Shown in pieces: positions 13,301-23,766 of a stretch of DNA of 64,000 bases. How positions within the stretch are numbered: position 1 is the stretch's first letter; each line of letters opens with the position of its first letter. This DNA is from Pardosa pseudoannulata. Lineage: Eukaryota > Arthropoda > Arachnida > Araneae > Lycosidae. The stretch covers positions 46,049,864 through 46,113,863 of the forward strand of contig CM063510.1 in the NCBI GenBank assembly GCA_032207245.1, given 5' to 3'. The notes below the pieces were generated by a model. The model made no database searches. It saw only the letters and a list, made by a program, of their open reading frames with translations, and was not told the DNA's origin. The translations under genes and the position numbers were made by a program.

Positions 13301-15916
13301 ACTTGAGTCTTGAGTCTAGTATTACAAATGTCAATTAAATTTTTAACATACTTCCAAATTATAGTATCCGTTTTAATCATCAAAAGTTACGTGTTATCCA
13401 TACGTAGATATAAATCATGGGACTACAAGGATAAAGTCAAGAGAAATCTAGCAAATTTATTTTCCACATCCTCGTGTTGAATGTTAACTAACAAAGTATT
13501 TGCTGAAGATTTACGTAGAGTGACTTGGTGAATCTAGTACTCAACGAGAACGCCAAAATTAGAAAAAGTTTGTGAACCTCTGATCTAAATAAAAAATGCA
13601 TGACGATAGACTTTTAGAATTTATTTGTTTACATCAAATTTGACTGTTTGAATATGCAGGAGGATTTGGTTGCTGGATTTTCACCGGAATTGCAATCCAA
13701 ATTTCAGTTTTTTTTTTTAAAGTTATTTTTGACGTTTAAAGTTTTTATTAGTTCACATATTTCTGGATATCTAATAGGGCTGAAACCAGGACAAAATAGG
13801 TGTTTGCCGTATATTATATATGCCGTATTAATAGGTCATCCGTTGTAGGGGTGCTACACCGAACAATAAATGTTTATTAAAATTATTCCGTGATGGAAAC
13901 GGGACCGAACGAGAATAAACCAACCCCGGCATAGGAATGACGAAAAGTTGGAAAAATTTCCAAGGTAATTTCCAAGGTAGAGTTAAAAGACAACAAATTA
14001 GAATTATTAAAAATAGTAGTTGTTATAATTTATATTCAAGTACATCGAAATTGATTTCAATAATTCCAAAACTTGGAAAGTCTACAGAAAAGTATTCTAT
14101 TTAAAGGAATTGATTAGCTAGAACTATAAAATGTATATCTAAATTTAGTAACTGCATTGAGAATCGATGTCTGCTTCTAACGACAGTTTCGTGGAGCTTT
14201 TTTCGAGCAAGGTGAAAGTGATAAAATCATAACGTTGTAAATACCTTTCTTTTTTATGCAGTGTATATGAATAAAGTCATTAGTTTCTTAATTTGGGAAC
14301 TGCGAGTTAATTCCAAATAATATATAGAAAGAAATATTAATATTGTGGAAAAAAGCAACGACCATCGTTAACTACACAACATTTATTATGATTAACAGGA
14401 CAAATACGAATAGTTAGACATAAGAATACGGGCAACCGAGCTATACGTCTTATCGGCTAGCCAGCAAAGTGATCGCCTGCGTGTGGGAAAATGGGCCTAC
14501 CTATCTTTGAGACAGTCCATGTACAAAAGTAATCCAGGAAGAAATTCACTTTTCAAGAGATCAACACAAAAGTAGATGGCAAGAATCATCACGTAATCTC
14601 AAAATATCGTCAATCGAAATGCAACGTTCGTCTTGATGAATAACGTCAATACTTCTATCCGTCTGCATTATGTCGTCTTAGTAAGCGTCTTTGATAGCTG
14701 GTGTCTAGAGTGGATTAACGCACGAAAAGGCAAGGCCGAGCCCCCAAAATATACTGTAGAAAACATATTTATATAGTTTCCCACTATATATGGTAACTGG
14801 GGCGAAAGCCAGTTTGGTGCAAATGAGTACAACAGGACCTAGTTTTAGTATCCAATGCTGCATAGCTTTGATGGTATTCAGAATTAATTACCAATGGATG
14901 AGTACTAAAATGAAATTTTTAAACTGAAAGATGACATAACCAACCAAAATTTTCAGTACTTTCAAAGCTTAGTGGGTTCCGTCCGTTCAGTAGGTTAAAT
15001 CTGGAAAGTAATGAAACAGTACTAGAAGAGCTCCTTCTAAAATTATTAATCAAAGCTCTAATTCCATGAGTCATTTAATACAAAATTCTTTCAATTTTGT
15101 GAATGATAATACATTTACAAAAATATCACTCAAAACAGATTCAAAAGATGCTATACAAATTGTTAAACATTATTTGTTTTCAACTAAATGTACAACATGT
15201 GTAAAATATGGTTGTGTCCAAAAAATTTTCCCGCGATTAAAAATTTAATTGAAAATATTTAAGGCATTATCAATAGGACTTGAAGAAAACAATAAAACAA
15301 AGCAAAAGTGCTTTCTTTAAAGATTCTATATAGCTCATAATACAGCTGCACTAATGATTCAAAAAAGGCAGACGTAATTTCTACTTTTAACGAACATGTC
15401 TGTACTCTGTTTTTTGAATAAGGAAGCTAAATTCTTTAAATTGCAATGAAGTAAAGAAACAAAAGAAATTGGTAGTTCTTATAAATTAAATTTATATGTA
15501 TTATATTCATATGAAATTTTTTAATATTTTAAGTATTAAAAATATATTTAAATTATCGGAGTCTCATTTCTTTTTTTTAATATCTATTTTACATATATTT
15601 AATTAAAATAATTATTATTTAAGTGCAATTAAAAGTTTAATTCTAAAGTTTGCCACCTTTTTTCAAATTATAAATACTCTAAAGAATTTTCAAGACTTTT
15701 TGTCAAATCTTGAAAACAGCCCTGTGTATTGAATGCATATAAAAGGGTAGCTTCTAGTAAACAGAATCAACAGATCGTTGCGGGTATGGATTTTTTGGAT
15801 TCCGCTGTTTTTCTTTTCTTTTATACATATTTAATATGTATATCACAAGTTATGAAAACACAGTTATCACAAGTCATGACTTTGAGATAAGAATTTAATT
15901 ATATTCGAAATCATAG
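13301..15916. other. AT-rich DNA, no gene seen
   Basis: No coding signal. A less AT-rich stretch at 14380-14740 has no recognisable domain or paired repeat. The rest is low complexity. Confidence 0.4.
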
Positions 15917-16270
15917 AGCCGTGGTAGCTCAGTCGGCAAAGACAGCGTTCTCGTAACTGAAAGGTTGCGGGTCCAGTGCTAGACCCTGTCAAAGATCCGC
16001 CGTGTTCGCTAATGGTGACCGGGACACGCAAAGTATGTTCGAGGTCACAAAGTCCTCCAAGTTCTCAAACGATACCATGGGGGTGACAGGCCAAGCCTGG
16101 GAGTCTTCTGCTTGTCCCTGCCTCTAAATAACGAGGGCCTAGAAGGATAATGTTAGTCGCGACCGTAGCATACCTTACACAACACGTGCTCCCCGGGTGG
16201 CGCTAAATGAGTAACAGGTTTGCAGCCATGTTAAAGCGTTAGAATAATGTCTGTATCGCCTGCGTTGGAA
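15917..16270 (+). mobile_element. tRNA-derived SINE, family B (longest copy)
   Basis: The head 'gtggtagctcagtcggcaaa' is an A-box-like start. 'ctcgtaactgaaaggttgcg' reads as an anticodon arm with CGT in the loop, and 'gttgcgggtccagtgc' is B-box-like, so a threonine-type tRNA origin is plausible. The body carries 'ttcgctaatggtgaccggga', 'gggggtgacaggccaagcct' and 'cttctgcttgtccctgcctc', with a 3' part at 16180-16265 (ccgggtggcgctaaatgagt ... cgcctgcgttgg). Other copies are at 10000, 12236 and 41235. Confidence 0.8.
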
Positions 16271-16349
16271 AAAAATATTCGAAATCATATCAACTGTAGT
16301 AAAAATTGGGAAACTTTTCATGAGTTTAGGATATAAGAATATATTTGTT

Positions 16350-16512
16350 TGGTTTGGAGAGTTGCGTTCTTCTGTTTTGTTACACGAAGTCTAAACAAAA
16401 CGGGACCTACTGATTAAAGCCGATACCAAACAGTTTCAGACATTCATGCCATTGGGATTCTAACTCGCGAACTCCAATTTCGAAGAACTGTTCAATTCGG
16501 CCATCGTTCGGC
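16350..16512 (-). mobile_element. tRNA-derived SINE, family A
   Basis: Minus-strand copy: the tail complement 'ttggtttggagagttgcg' at the left, 'cgggacctactgattaaagc', 'cattcatgcc', 'cgcgaactcc', and the head complement 'ttcggccatcgttcggc' at the right. Confidence 0.7.
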
Positions 16513-17760
16513 ATAAGAAAGTAAAAACTGCAGCACTTTTTTAATTTAATAATTTGTATATTGTGTGCATTACATATGATATACACAACTTTATACGTTT
16601 GTACATCACACGCGATACACAATGAACTGTATTTTATATACAAGCTTTTATATATTTTATGTTTTATATCATTGTGTATCACATGAGATAAACAAGCATA
16701 TAAAGCATTAGATATGTATAGCATACGTAATGGATAGGACAGGCAAAGGGTTAAATAACACTGAGCGTAAAATCAGAGATGTTGCGGTAGATTAAAATGA
16801 AAACCAACAAATCTAGGATGCGTGCCACCTGTTTTCATTCCAAGCCGTGTTCACGGAAGTAGATAAAATACCTAACAAAATGCGGCCTTATTCTGTAAAG
16901 GTGTTGCTGTTATCACAAGAATATCCAAACATTACTCGTATTTTATGAATATTATTGACAACATCGACATTTCTCGGTACATTTGAACGTTGTTTTTAGG
17001 TATTATATAGTTGTAATAACAGAAAATGTTAATTGTATTTGGTTTACTAAAGTGTTGGTAATAGATTAATCAGTATAGAATCGAAATATTTTGTATAATC
17101 AATTCTTTAATTTATTTTATTAGTTAAAGTAAATGTCCTTTATCTATGTTTCTAAATAACTTATAAACTAATCAATTATAATTTATAAACTAATGGTAAA
17201 ATAACTTTTAATATTTATTAGTATATGACATATAAAACTAATTCATTTTTTTTTAAATGTATATGTGTCTTTTTTTTGTAATGTACCTTTAATAATTAAT
17301 AAATATATAATAAGCATATATTTATATACTATAAGTGAATTACATGGATTCTGTCGAGAGATATGTTAGTGAGGTAATTTTGTCTAGTAAGCAAGTTTCA
17401 GTAACTGCCAATAGAGAATAAATCGATATTAGTCTTCCCGACAATGGATGTTTTTAAAATCTAATACGCAAACTTAAAAATTGTACCTGTGAAGTGGAAA
17501 TAAGGAATAATTGGTGACCCGGACTTGTATAAAGAAGGAAAATAGTTAATAGCGGGTCTTTTGGCCCTTAACTTTAGATTGGAAAATTCCTAAGAATTTT
17601 TTTGCGGTTTAATGAAGGCTCTCGGTTATAAATTTACTTCCGCATCTTTGACCTCTCAGAATACTGGAAGTTTCGTAATTCTATATTCCTTAAGGAGCCG
17701 TCTTCGGGGTTTAATACGAAATCCCTACATTAGTTCACTGATTTACTTTACTTTCCTTTA
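16513..17760. other. AT-rich DNA with a possible retroelement primer-site relic
   Basis: Mostly featureless. 'attggtgacccggacttgt' at 17509-17527 resembles the primer-binding region that follows the 5' LTR of many arthropod LTR elements, but I find no LTR end or coding beside it. Confidence 0.25.
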
Positions 17761-18045
17761 CACACACACACACACACACATATATTCATACTAAACGACC
17801 CGACAGACGTTGTCCTGTTTAAACGCTATAAATTCAAAAATTCTAAAATGTTTTTAAATAAATTATAAATTAGACCATTTAGATGTAAAAGTAAGAAAAA
17901 AATATTTTAAAAATACTTACGCCACCACGCGTACAGTCATCACAAACGTAATTTAGCTTCAATTAAAATTCCCGGATCGTCTGTACAGGACTTCTCATAC
18001 TGAAGCCCATTGCGCTGACCACTGCTCCACAGATACGTTGGCATT
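17761..18045. repeat. Short AC microsatellite and unclassified tRNA-like repeat
   Basis: (AC)n at 17761-17780 is followed by 'cgacccgacagacgttgtcc', a phrase I associate with dispersed arthropod repeats. The minus strand of 17990-18035 reads 'gtggagcagtggtcagcgca', which looks like a tRNA A-box region, but there is no convincing B box. Identity is uncertain. Confidence 0.25.
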
Positions 18046-18408
18046 GAAGGGTTTCAAGAGGCAAAGAGTAATAATCTCAATAAGCGCGCAATTCTGGATT
18101 TTTATTAAAGAAATATTTTGTATCGGATCAAGTTGTGAATCTAAATCATTCTCGAAGAATTTTATAAAGATGTCTGAATATAAATAACCGTAATATTTAT
18201 TCAACTAAGGGATTATTGCTACTCCCAGCATAGTGCCATGGTGGGCACGCGTGTGAGTTAAATGTTTGTATTGATGCAATCGCATGGTTTTGTATAGTAC
18301 TGAAAAGCACGCGAGAATAGTTCAGCTCTTTTTAAACTACCTTTACCATTTAGTACTCGGCTCTAAATGAATCATTATTAAGAAGCGAAATGTGCTCACA
18401 AACAAACT

Positions 18409-18411
<3 letters not shown>

Positions 18412-18491
<80 letters not shown>
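18412..18491. repeat. (AT)n microsatellite
   Basis: About 40 uninterrupted AT dinucleotides, followed by a short GT run at 18492-18507. Confidence 0.97.
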
Positions 18492-18494
<3 letters not shown>

Positions 18495-18507
18495 CGTGTG
18501 TGTGTGT

Positions 18508-20328
18508 ATATATATAAACATATGTATATATTTATGTATTCCATAACTGTGATTTCGTGTTGATAAGGATGAAAAAAATGGATTGTATTTCTTGCAAACT
18601 CATTAAAAGTTTTAGGTACTATCTTGGAAGAAATTGTAGTATTATTATCTAACAATCTATTGGTTTAATTAACAGATAAATTAATTAAATAAGGCAACAA
18701 GATGGTTAATTAAATGGTTGTCATATCATTTTCCTAATTTTATTATTCTTAAATTAATTAATACTAGAAATTACGATAAGTAATAAAAATATAGTTTTTA
18801 AAATCATTCTAAAGATATGTTATTTATTTTCAGCAATCATGCACATCAAAAATGGAAAAACATATTTTAAAAATATAGTTTACACTGAAAAGTATTGATA
18901 CTTTTTAAAAACATAAAAGAAATAATTAAAAAAGAAATAATTGAGAAATTTCCCGCCTTTGCATATATAGTGTTTAGTTTCAATATTGAATAATAGAGGG
19001 CGTAACTTGATATGAACACTAATCGCAAATATTTGTTTACTGTTTTATTTACATTTTTTTTTAAAATCCCAATTGATAATAAAAAGTTATTTACTTTTTA
19101 AGGTTTAATGACAAAAAGATAGGTAATTATATATTGCTGATACAAAAAAGGTTTTTTATAGAAAATGTAACAAAAATTATTTAAATTCAAATTGAAGATG
19201 TCTAATTCCGATGATATTTTAAGTCTATAGTTTTATATATTCAATACAAAACATAGATATTATTCCATAAAATTCATCAGCAGCTTTTTAATTGGATTAG
19301 CACTAGAGGAGTAACGACTAATGTAATACTTTTGTTTTAAATTTGTATATTTTCTAAAATACCTAATACTTTAAATTAAAATCACGTGCTAAACGTTGTG
19401 AACTTTTTTAACATTAGAAATAACATTTAAATTAATATACAAATAAAGTAACTTAAATAACAAAGGCATATGTTGAATTATATCCAAATGAGACCTTTGT
19501 AAAATTATAATTTTTGTATAGTTTTAGGAATTTATTGCGTTATATAGATATAAATAAAAAAAAATTATTTATTTATTATAAAAATTTACAGTATAAATTA
19601 TTTTCATATATTACAGTATAAATTATTTTTATATTCATATAAAGGTAATGACTTATTATTACATCAATTTTTAATTTAAAAATATAAGCAGCTATATATT
19701 TAAAAACCACTTCAAATAGCAGTGTAACTATTTTGCACCAGGTGGCGTTCTAACGCTTGAAATATACAACTGACTTTTTCTATCAATACTCACTGAAGCG
19801 TACATTCATACCCTTCTATATTCAATTCTATAAATTTTTAAATTGTCTTAATCTAAATAACTGAATAATTTGTAACACAAAAGCTAAATGTTTTACTACA
19901 CAAAAAATTCGAAAATCTTCAAAAATTCGATTTGTTGCATTTTATATTTTTGAAATTTTTGGATATCTCTAAATCGTGTAAAACAAACTCTATCGAGATA
20001 TTCCACATATAATTTATAAAACTATACAATTATTGCATTTAATATCACAACTTTTAAAGAAACAAAAAAAAATTTAACTGCATTTTGCTGAAAATGCGTC
20101 CATTGTAAATAAAAAACTATTGCTCATATCGATTTTAAACTTTCACAGTAAATTCATTATAGACCTGCGATAAAACTCTATCTACTTTTTTGTTGTCGTT
20201 TATTTCATTTAGTATTTATAGTATTTGAAGTGGAATTTTTAAACATTAACTTTTTTGAAAATTTAATCCTCTGGGGAAATATTTCTGATACATTTTAAAA
20301 AATTAAGTAGGTGGAGAATTATACCTAA
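18508..20328. other. Very AT-rich DNA, no gene seen
   Basis: Long runs of A/T words, no open frame of note and no recognisable repeat. Confidence 0.45.
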
Positions 20329-20402
20329 CTAGCTGCAAGTACAATAAGGTTTTCTGTAGAAGCGTACAAAACACTTTATTTGCATGCAGTAAAAGGGTAC
20401 AT

Positions 20403-20606
20403 TTATCTTAAAGCAATGTGATAGACAACGTTTTTGGCAGTTCCATTTGGAGTGTGTACAAAAAGATATTCCCATTTGCCCACTCTGGAGCAGGCCACAT
20501 ACAACTGCCCATGAGAAAAGCATGGTGCCTGCAAGTCTATACCAGCAATCCCAAGAGACTGGCCCTGTGACTTGTTGATTGTCATGGCAAAGCACAGTTT
20601 CAAAGA
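20403..20606 (-). pseudogene. Helitron helicase (Pif1-like) C-terminal fragment
   Basis: The minus-strand product contains KLCFAMTINKSQGQSLG and LYVACSRVG. These are helicase motifs V and VI of the Pif1-like superfamily 1 helicase that forms the C-terminal half of Rep-Hel proteins in Helitrons, which transpose by rolling circle. In eukaryotic repeats the pair 'INKSQGQ...' and 'YVA(C/L)SRV' close to the C-terminus is diagnostic of that domain. The fragment ends at a stop at 20403-20405. Upstream the frame shifts: residues before the phenylalanine-rich stretch continue in another frame at 20607-20724. The Rep nuclease and helicase motifs I-IV are missing, so it cannot be active. A CTAGT occurs on the minus strand near 20330, but I see no clear 3' hairpin. 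Confidence 0.8.
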
Positions 20607-21085
20607 GAAACAAAATAAAGTGTCGCAGCAGGTTGCTTGATAAAAACATGACCAACCAGCTATGATGCGCGTCGACTACATTATACGTTGATACTAACAA
20701 AATCTCAAGTAAAATACAAAACAAATCTCACATTAATTTTAAAATAATACATGTGGTAGTGCTTGTGAATAAACTAAATATATATTTATAGTATACATAT
20801 AATAATAATATTTTAACCCTCATGATTAAGGAGGAAGGTAAGGTGTTGGAGGGGATAATAAATATTGTATTGTTAATGTTTATTGCCTTTGTAGTTATGA
20901 TATATGTATAACACAACTTTTATGTACAGTCGCACCTGGCACTGTAAAAATTCATATTTTTAATATTGCACGATAATAAAATATTTTGAATAATTTGTTG
21001 TTTCATTTTTATATGTGCGGCCCACCTCAGTTCAGTAAATTGTTTTTTGGACCTCCAACCGATTTGGGTTGGGCACCCCTGCCTT

Positions 21086-21190
21086 ACACATTCAATCTTC
21101 GAAAAAGTTAGTTTTTTAACTGGGTCCAAATCTGTAAGTCGAAAAACGTGCCCCAGCCATCTGATTCTGTTGGATTTAATAATTCTCAAG
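21086..21190 (-). pseudogene. Non-LTR retrotransposon (LINE) reverse transcriptase C-terminal fragment
   Basis: The minus strand reads RIIKSNRIRWLGHVFRLTD followed by 'DPVKKLTF'. The 'R(L/I)RW.GHV.R' motif near the end of the reverse transcriptase ORF is typical of arthropod LINEs. Only about 35 codons remain. Homology stops where 'caggggtgcccaacc' begins (minus strand, 21085 downwards), which looks like a hAT inverted-repeat start, so the LINE tail may have been cut by a later hAT insertion. No partner hAT end was found. Confidence 0.6.
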
Positions 21191-21248
21191 TTGTTAGGTT
21201 GTCTGCATTTAGTATATATTTCATGGTTATATTAACTTTTCCATGTAT

Positions 21249-21251
<3 letters not shown>

Positions 21252-21294
<43 letters not shown>

Positions 21295-21298
21295 CCCT
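21252..21298. repeat. Poly(T) run, 47 nt
   Basis: Forty-seven consecutive T. It could be the A-tail of a retroposed sequence on the minus strand lying at higher coordinates, but no family was recognised there. Confidence 0.9.
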
Positions 21299-21905
21299 AA
21301 AATTCACAGACGAATTTTTCTTTTAAAAATGAGTAACCTGTTTTCCTCTGTGTTGTTAATTTCTCAGCAAAACTAATTAAATAAAATGAGAATAAATGCT
21401 GAAAATCCCACGTATCTACCATAATAATTAAAAAAAATATGGTATAGAGAAAAATAAGGAAAAACTCCTACTTAAAGGTGCTTAACACTTTGAATGCCAC
21501 GGCAATTTTCAGAAATCTGGCCTAAAATGGCAATTTGATTTAACCACATTATATTATTCTTGCAATAATTATATTTTTTTTCAATAAATTTTCTGTTCAT
21601 GCAAGCCAGCATTGATATTTTTGTTCCTTTCTCAAAAGCCGTCTATCTATATTAGTACTTATATAATACGAGTTTATTCGTAGCTGTACAAAAATGGCAA
21701 ATATGAAATACAGTGGACTCCGCTTAATGTGATCGCGATTAATGTTATCAATCGCTTATTGTTATCGAAATCGCTTCATCCCGATTTTCTCTATTCATTT
21801 GTAAGTTAAAATAATCGCTTTATGTGATCATTACATCGGTTAATGTTATCAGTTTTCCAACCTCTCATTTTAACTGGCAAAGGAATATTCACAATATACT
21901 CAATA

Positions 21906-22090
21906 GGCACTCGCCATTGCCGAATGGTTAGGGTGCTGCCCTTCGAAACCGGAGTTCGTGGGTTCGAATCGGACTATGGCATGGATGTTCGTAGCCGTTC
22001 GGCTTTAAGCTGTAGGTCCCGATCTCATTAGACCTCGTGTTGCAAAACGTAGACCGTAGCTCTCCAAAACCAAACCCTCACCAAACCAAA
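21906..22090 (+). mobile_element. tRNA-derived SINE, family A, nested in T1 copy 1
   Basis: Well-preserved copy: 'ccgaatggttagggtgctgc', 'ccggagttcgtgggttcgaa' (B-box-like ggttcgaatc), 'ggcatggatgttcgtagccg', 'gctgtaggtcccgatctcat' and 'tcgtgttgcaaaacgtagac', then a CCAAACC tail. The head resembles a serine/leucine-type tRNA start. Confidence 0.85.
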
Positions 22091-22310
22091 CCCATTCTTT
22101 TCGAATCTCAAAGAATTCTCCACTTCAACCTAGGGAAATCGGAAATGGACAAAGGAGTGGGGTATTACAATTTCCTGGAATTTTTCAGAAATACGAATAT
22201 CGTGCTGGTGGTCAATGGTTAGATAAGCAGAAGGCAACACATTCTTAAGGGAACTGAGAAGGAGCGTATGCACATTTTATGCCTTGCTCGCTTACATGCA
22301 GCTTGTGGAT

Positions 22311-22460
22311 ATGGAAGTCAGAAACCGAAAAGATTTAACATTAAAACAAAAGATTGAGATTTTAAATCGTTATGACAGGTTGATTATGATTACGAAAAAT
22401 TTATCAATGAGCTTCTAAGAAAAAATTGTAGACAGTCAACAATTGATCAAATATTTTAAT
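22311..22460 (+). pseudogene. Tigger-like transposase relic in T1 copy 1
   Basis: From the ATG at 22311 the product begins MEVRNRKDLTLKQKIEIL, the first helix of the CENP-B/Psq-type N-terminal DNA-binding domain of pogo/Tigger transposases. After about 25 codons it joins in a shifted frame to sequence equivalent to the C-terminal tail (compare 41739-41942). The whole DDE catalytic core is missing, so this is an internal-deletion derivative. Confidence 0.7.
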
Positions 22461-23037
22461 TATGTATACAATTCTTATGTTTTAAAGGATAATATACAGT
22501 ACATAAATATAAGGTGCGTTTTTTCATTTTGTTTTGAGAAATTTAGTACTTGTGAATTAAAGGGGAGGGGGGAGGGGTAAATTTATCTAATTTTGGACAT
22601 CGTTTATTGTAATCAATTAGTTATTGTTATCAAAATCACGGTGTCTCAAACTAATCACATTAAACGGAGTCCACTGTAGTAAATGTGAACAGACAGTTAT
22701 AGAGAATTATTTCCTAAACTTGAAGCCAGTAGACACCAAACACCATTTTTATCCCAGGGTTCCGCATAACATGCTTTGAGAAATCATAATATAATAAACG
22801 CTGTAACGACACAGTACTAGCTCAGTACATATTTTGGTATCGGTCGAGTGGTATTACTTAATAAGACTCCCTGATGACTACGATCTGAGAGAAAAATCTT
22901 CTTATCAAATGAGGAAATTTTGATTCGATTTACATTATTTACAGCTTTTTTCTACAGATAGAGAGCATATCATCCCTCCAGTATAGCCTACAATCGTCTC
23001 TCCCACCAAGATTCTCTGTCCGCCTTCATGTATCCCC

Positions 23038-23204
23038 TGTCGCGAGCTCGGCTGTTTTTGTTTTCCCGCCGGTGGCAACGTGAAAAGAGTTGGAAAAAAG
23101 AAAATAAAGGTTGTTGCTGATGTTGAAGTTTGTGGTCGAATGTTTAATTTTTTTTAATACTAATTTGCTCTCCCAAAAAGCTATTTTTTTTTTAGAATAG
23201 AACA
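23038..23204 (+). repeat. 5' LTR of the BEL/Pao element
   Basis: It starts tgtcgcgagctcgg and ends gaatagaaca. An AATAAA lies at about 23104; no clear TATA box is visible. It differs from the 3' LTR by one substitution and a T-run length change. Confidence 0.95.
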
Positions 23205-23205
23205 T

Positions 23206-23226
23206 TGTGGTGCCTCACCTCGGGAC
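23206..23226 (+). promoter_or_regulatory. Candidate primer-binding site
   Basis: The sequence tggtgcctcacctcgggac starts two to three bases after the 5' LTR. TGG is the complement of a tRNA CCA end. I cannot name the primer tRNA with confidence. Confidence 0.5.
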
Positions 23227-23385
23227 CTTTGGATTAGAATTGAACTGTTGATTTGAGAAAATTTTAATTGAAATCGAAAGTGTGGGGTGAGTCATTTGAA
23301 CTTCATTATTTGAATTATGATATTCTCGTAATTGATAAATTTGAATTATTATTTGGTTTTGATTGAATATTGAGTTGAATTAGAT

Positions 23386-23766
23386 ATGGATGAATTTCTA
23401 AAGCTTAAAAATAAGCGTTCGACCTATAGAACACAATTAACTAAGTTGTTTGCCAAAATCGAAACTGCTCTTAACGATCAGAATTATCTGTTAGAGACAT
23501 TAGAAAGTGATTTAGAACTGTTATCAATTAAAGATTCTACTGTTAAAAAGTTAAATTCTGAAATAGAAAAATGTCTTAAACCCGAAGAAATGGAAACCGA
23601 AATTAATAAATGTTCGGAATATGATGATAAGGTAAATCTTTACAAAACGAAACTCAAGAAACGTATTAAACAATTGCAACCAGATAGTGATCAAAATAAA
23701 TCTGTTGATAATAGTATTTTAAATTCATCAGAAGAAAGCAGAGTTCGTATCCCTTCAGATATATAA
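23386..23766 (+). pseudogene. BEL/Pao gag, N-terminal segment (126 codons, ends at in-frame TAA)
   Basis: The first ATG after the leader opens a charged, probably coiled-coil product rich in Lys, Glu and Leu, as in the N-terminal region of BEL gag proteins. The TAA at 23764-23766 stops it. The next base starts a frame that is in phase with the following 1022-codon frame (23788 minus 23386 is a multiple of three), so one stop codon splits what was a single gag-pol frame. Programmed readthrough is conceivable, but nothing in the context argues for it, and the element has other lesions. Confidence 0.8.

Larger units (their letters stand above)
21711..22676 (+). mobile_element. pogo/Tigger-like DNA transposon, internally deleted (family T1, copy 1)
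   Basis: The inverted ends begin 'cagtggactccgcttaatgt' and are flanked by TA at 21709-21710 and 22677-22678, the target duplication of Tc1/mariner/pogo elements. The subterminal TIR-like regions carry repeated 'aatgttatcaatcg' and 'ttattgttatc' words. Internally it keeps only scraps of transposase (see 22311). A family A SINE is nested at about 21906-22090; copy 3 shows the uninterrupted sequence there. Related copies lie at 41559-42300 and 52666-53569. Confidence 0.88.

Noticed and set aside
21252..21298. A-tail of the LINE fragment at 21086-21190
   Set aside because: The fragment reads on the minus strand toward lower coordinates, so its tail would lie below 21086. This T run lies upstream of it.
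23764..23766. Programmed stop-codon readthrough between gag and pol
   Set aside because: The TAA lies within gag rather than at a gag-pol boundary, there is no evident stimulatory context, and the element has other lesions. Simple mutation is more likely.
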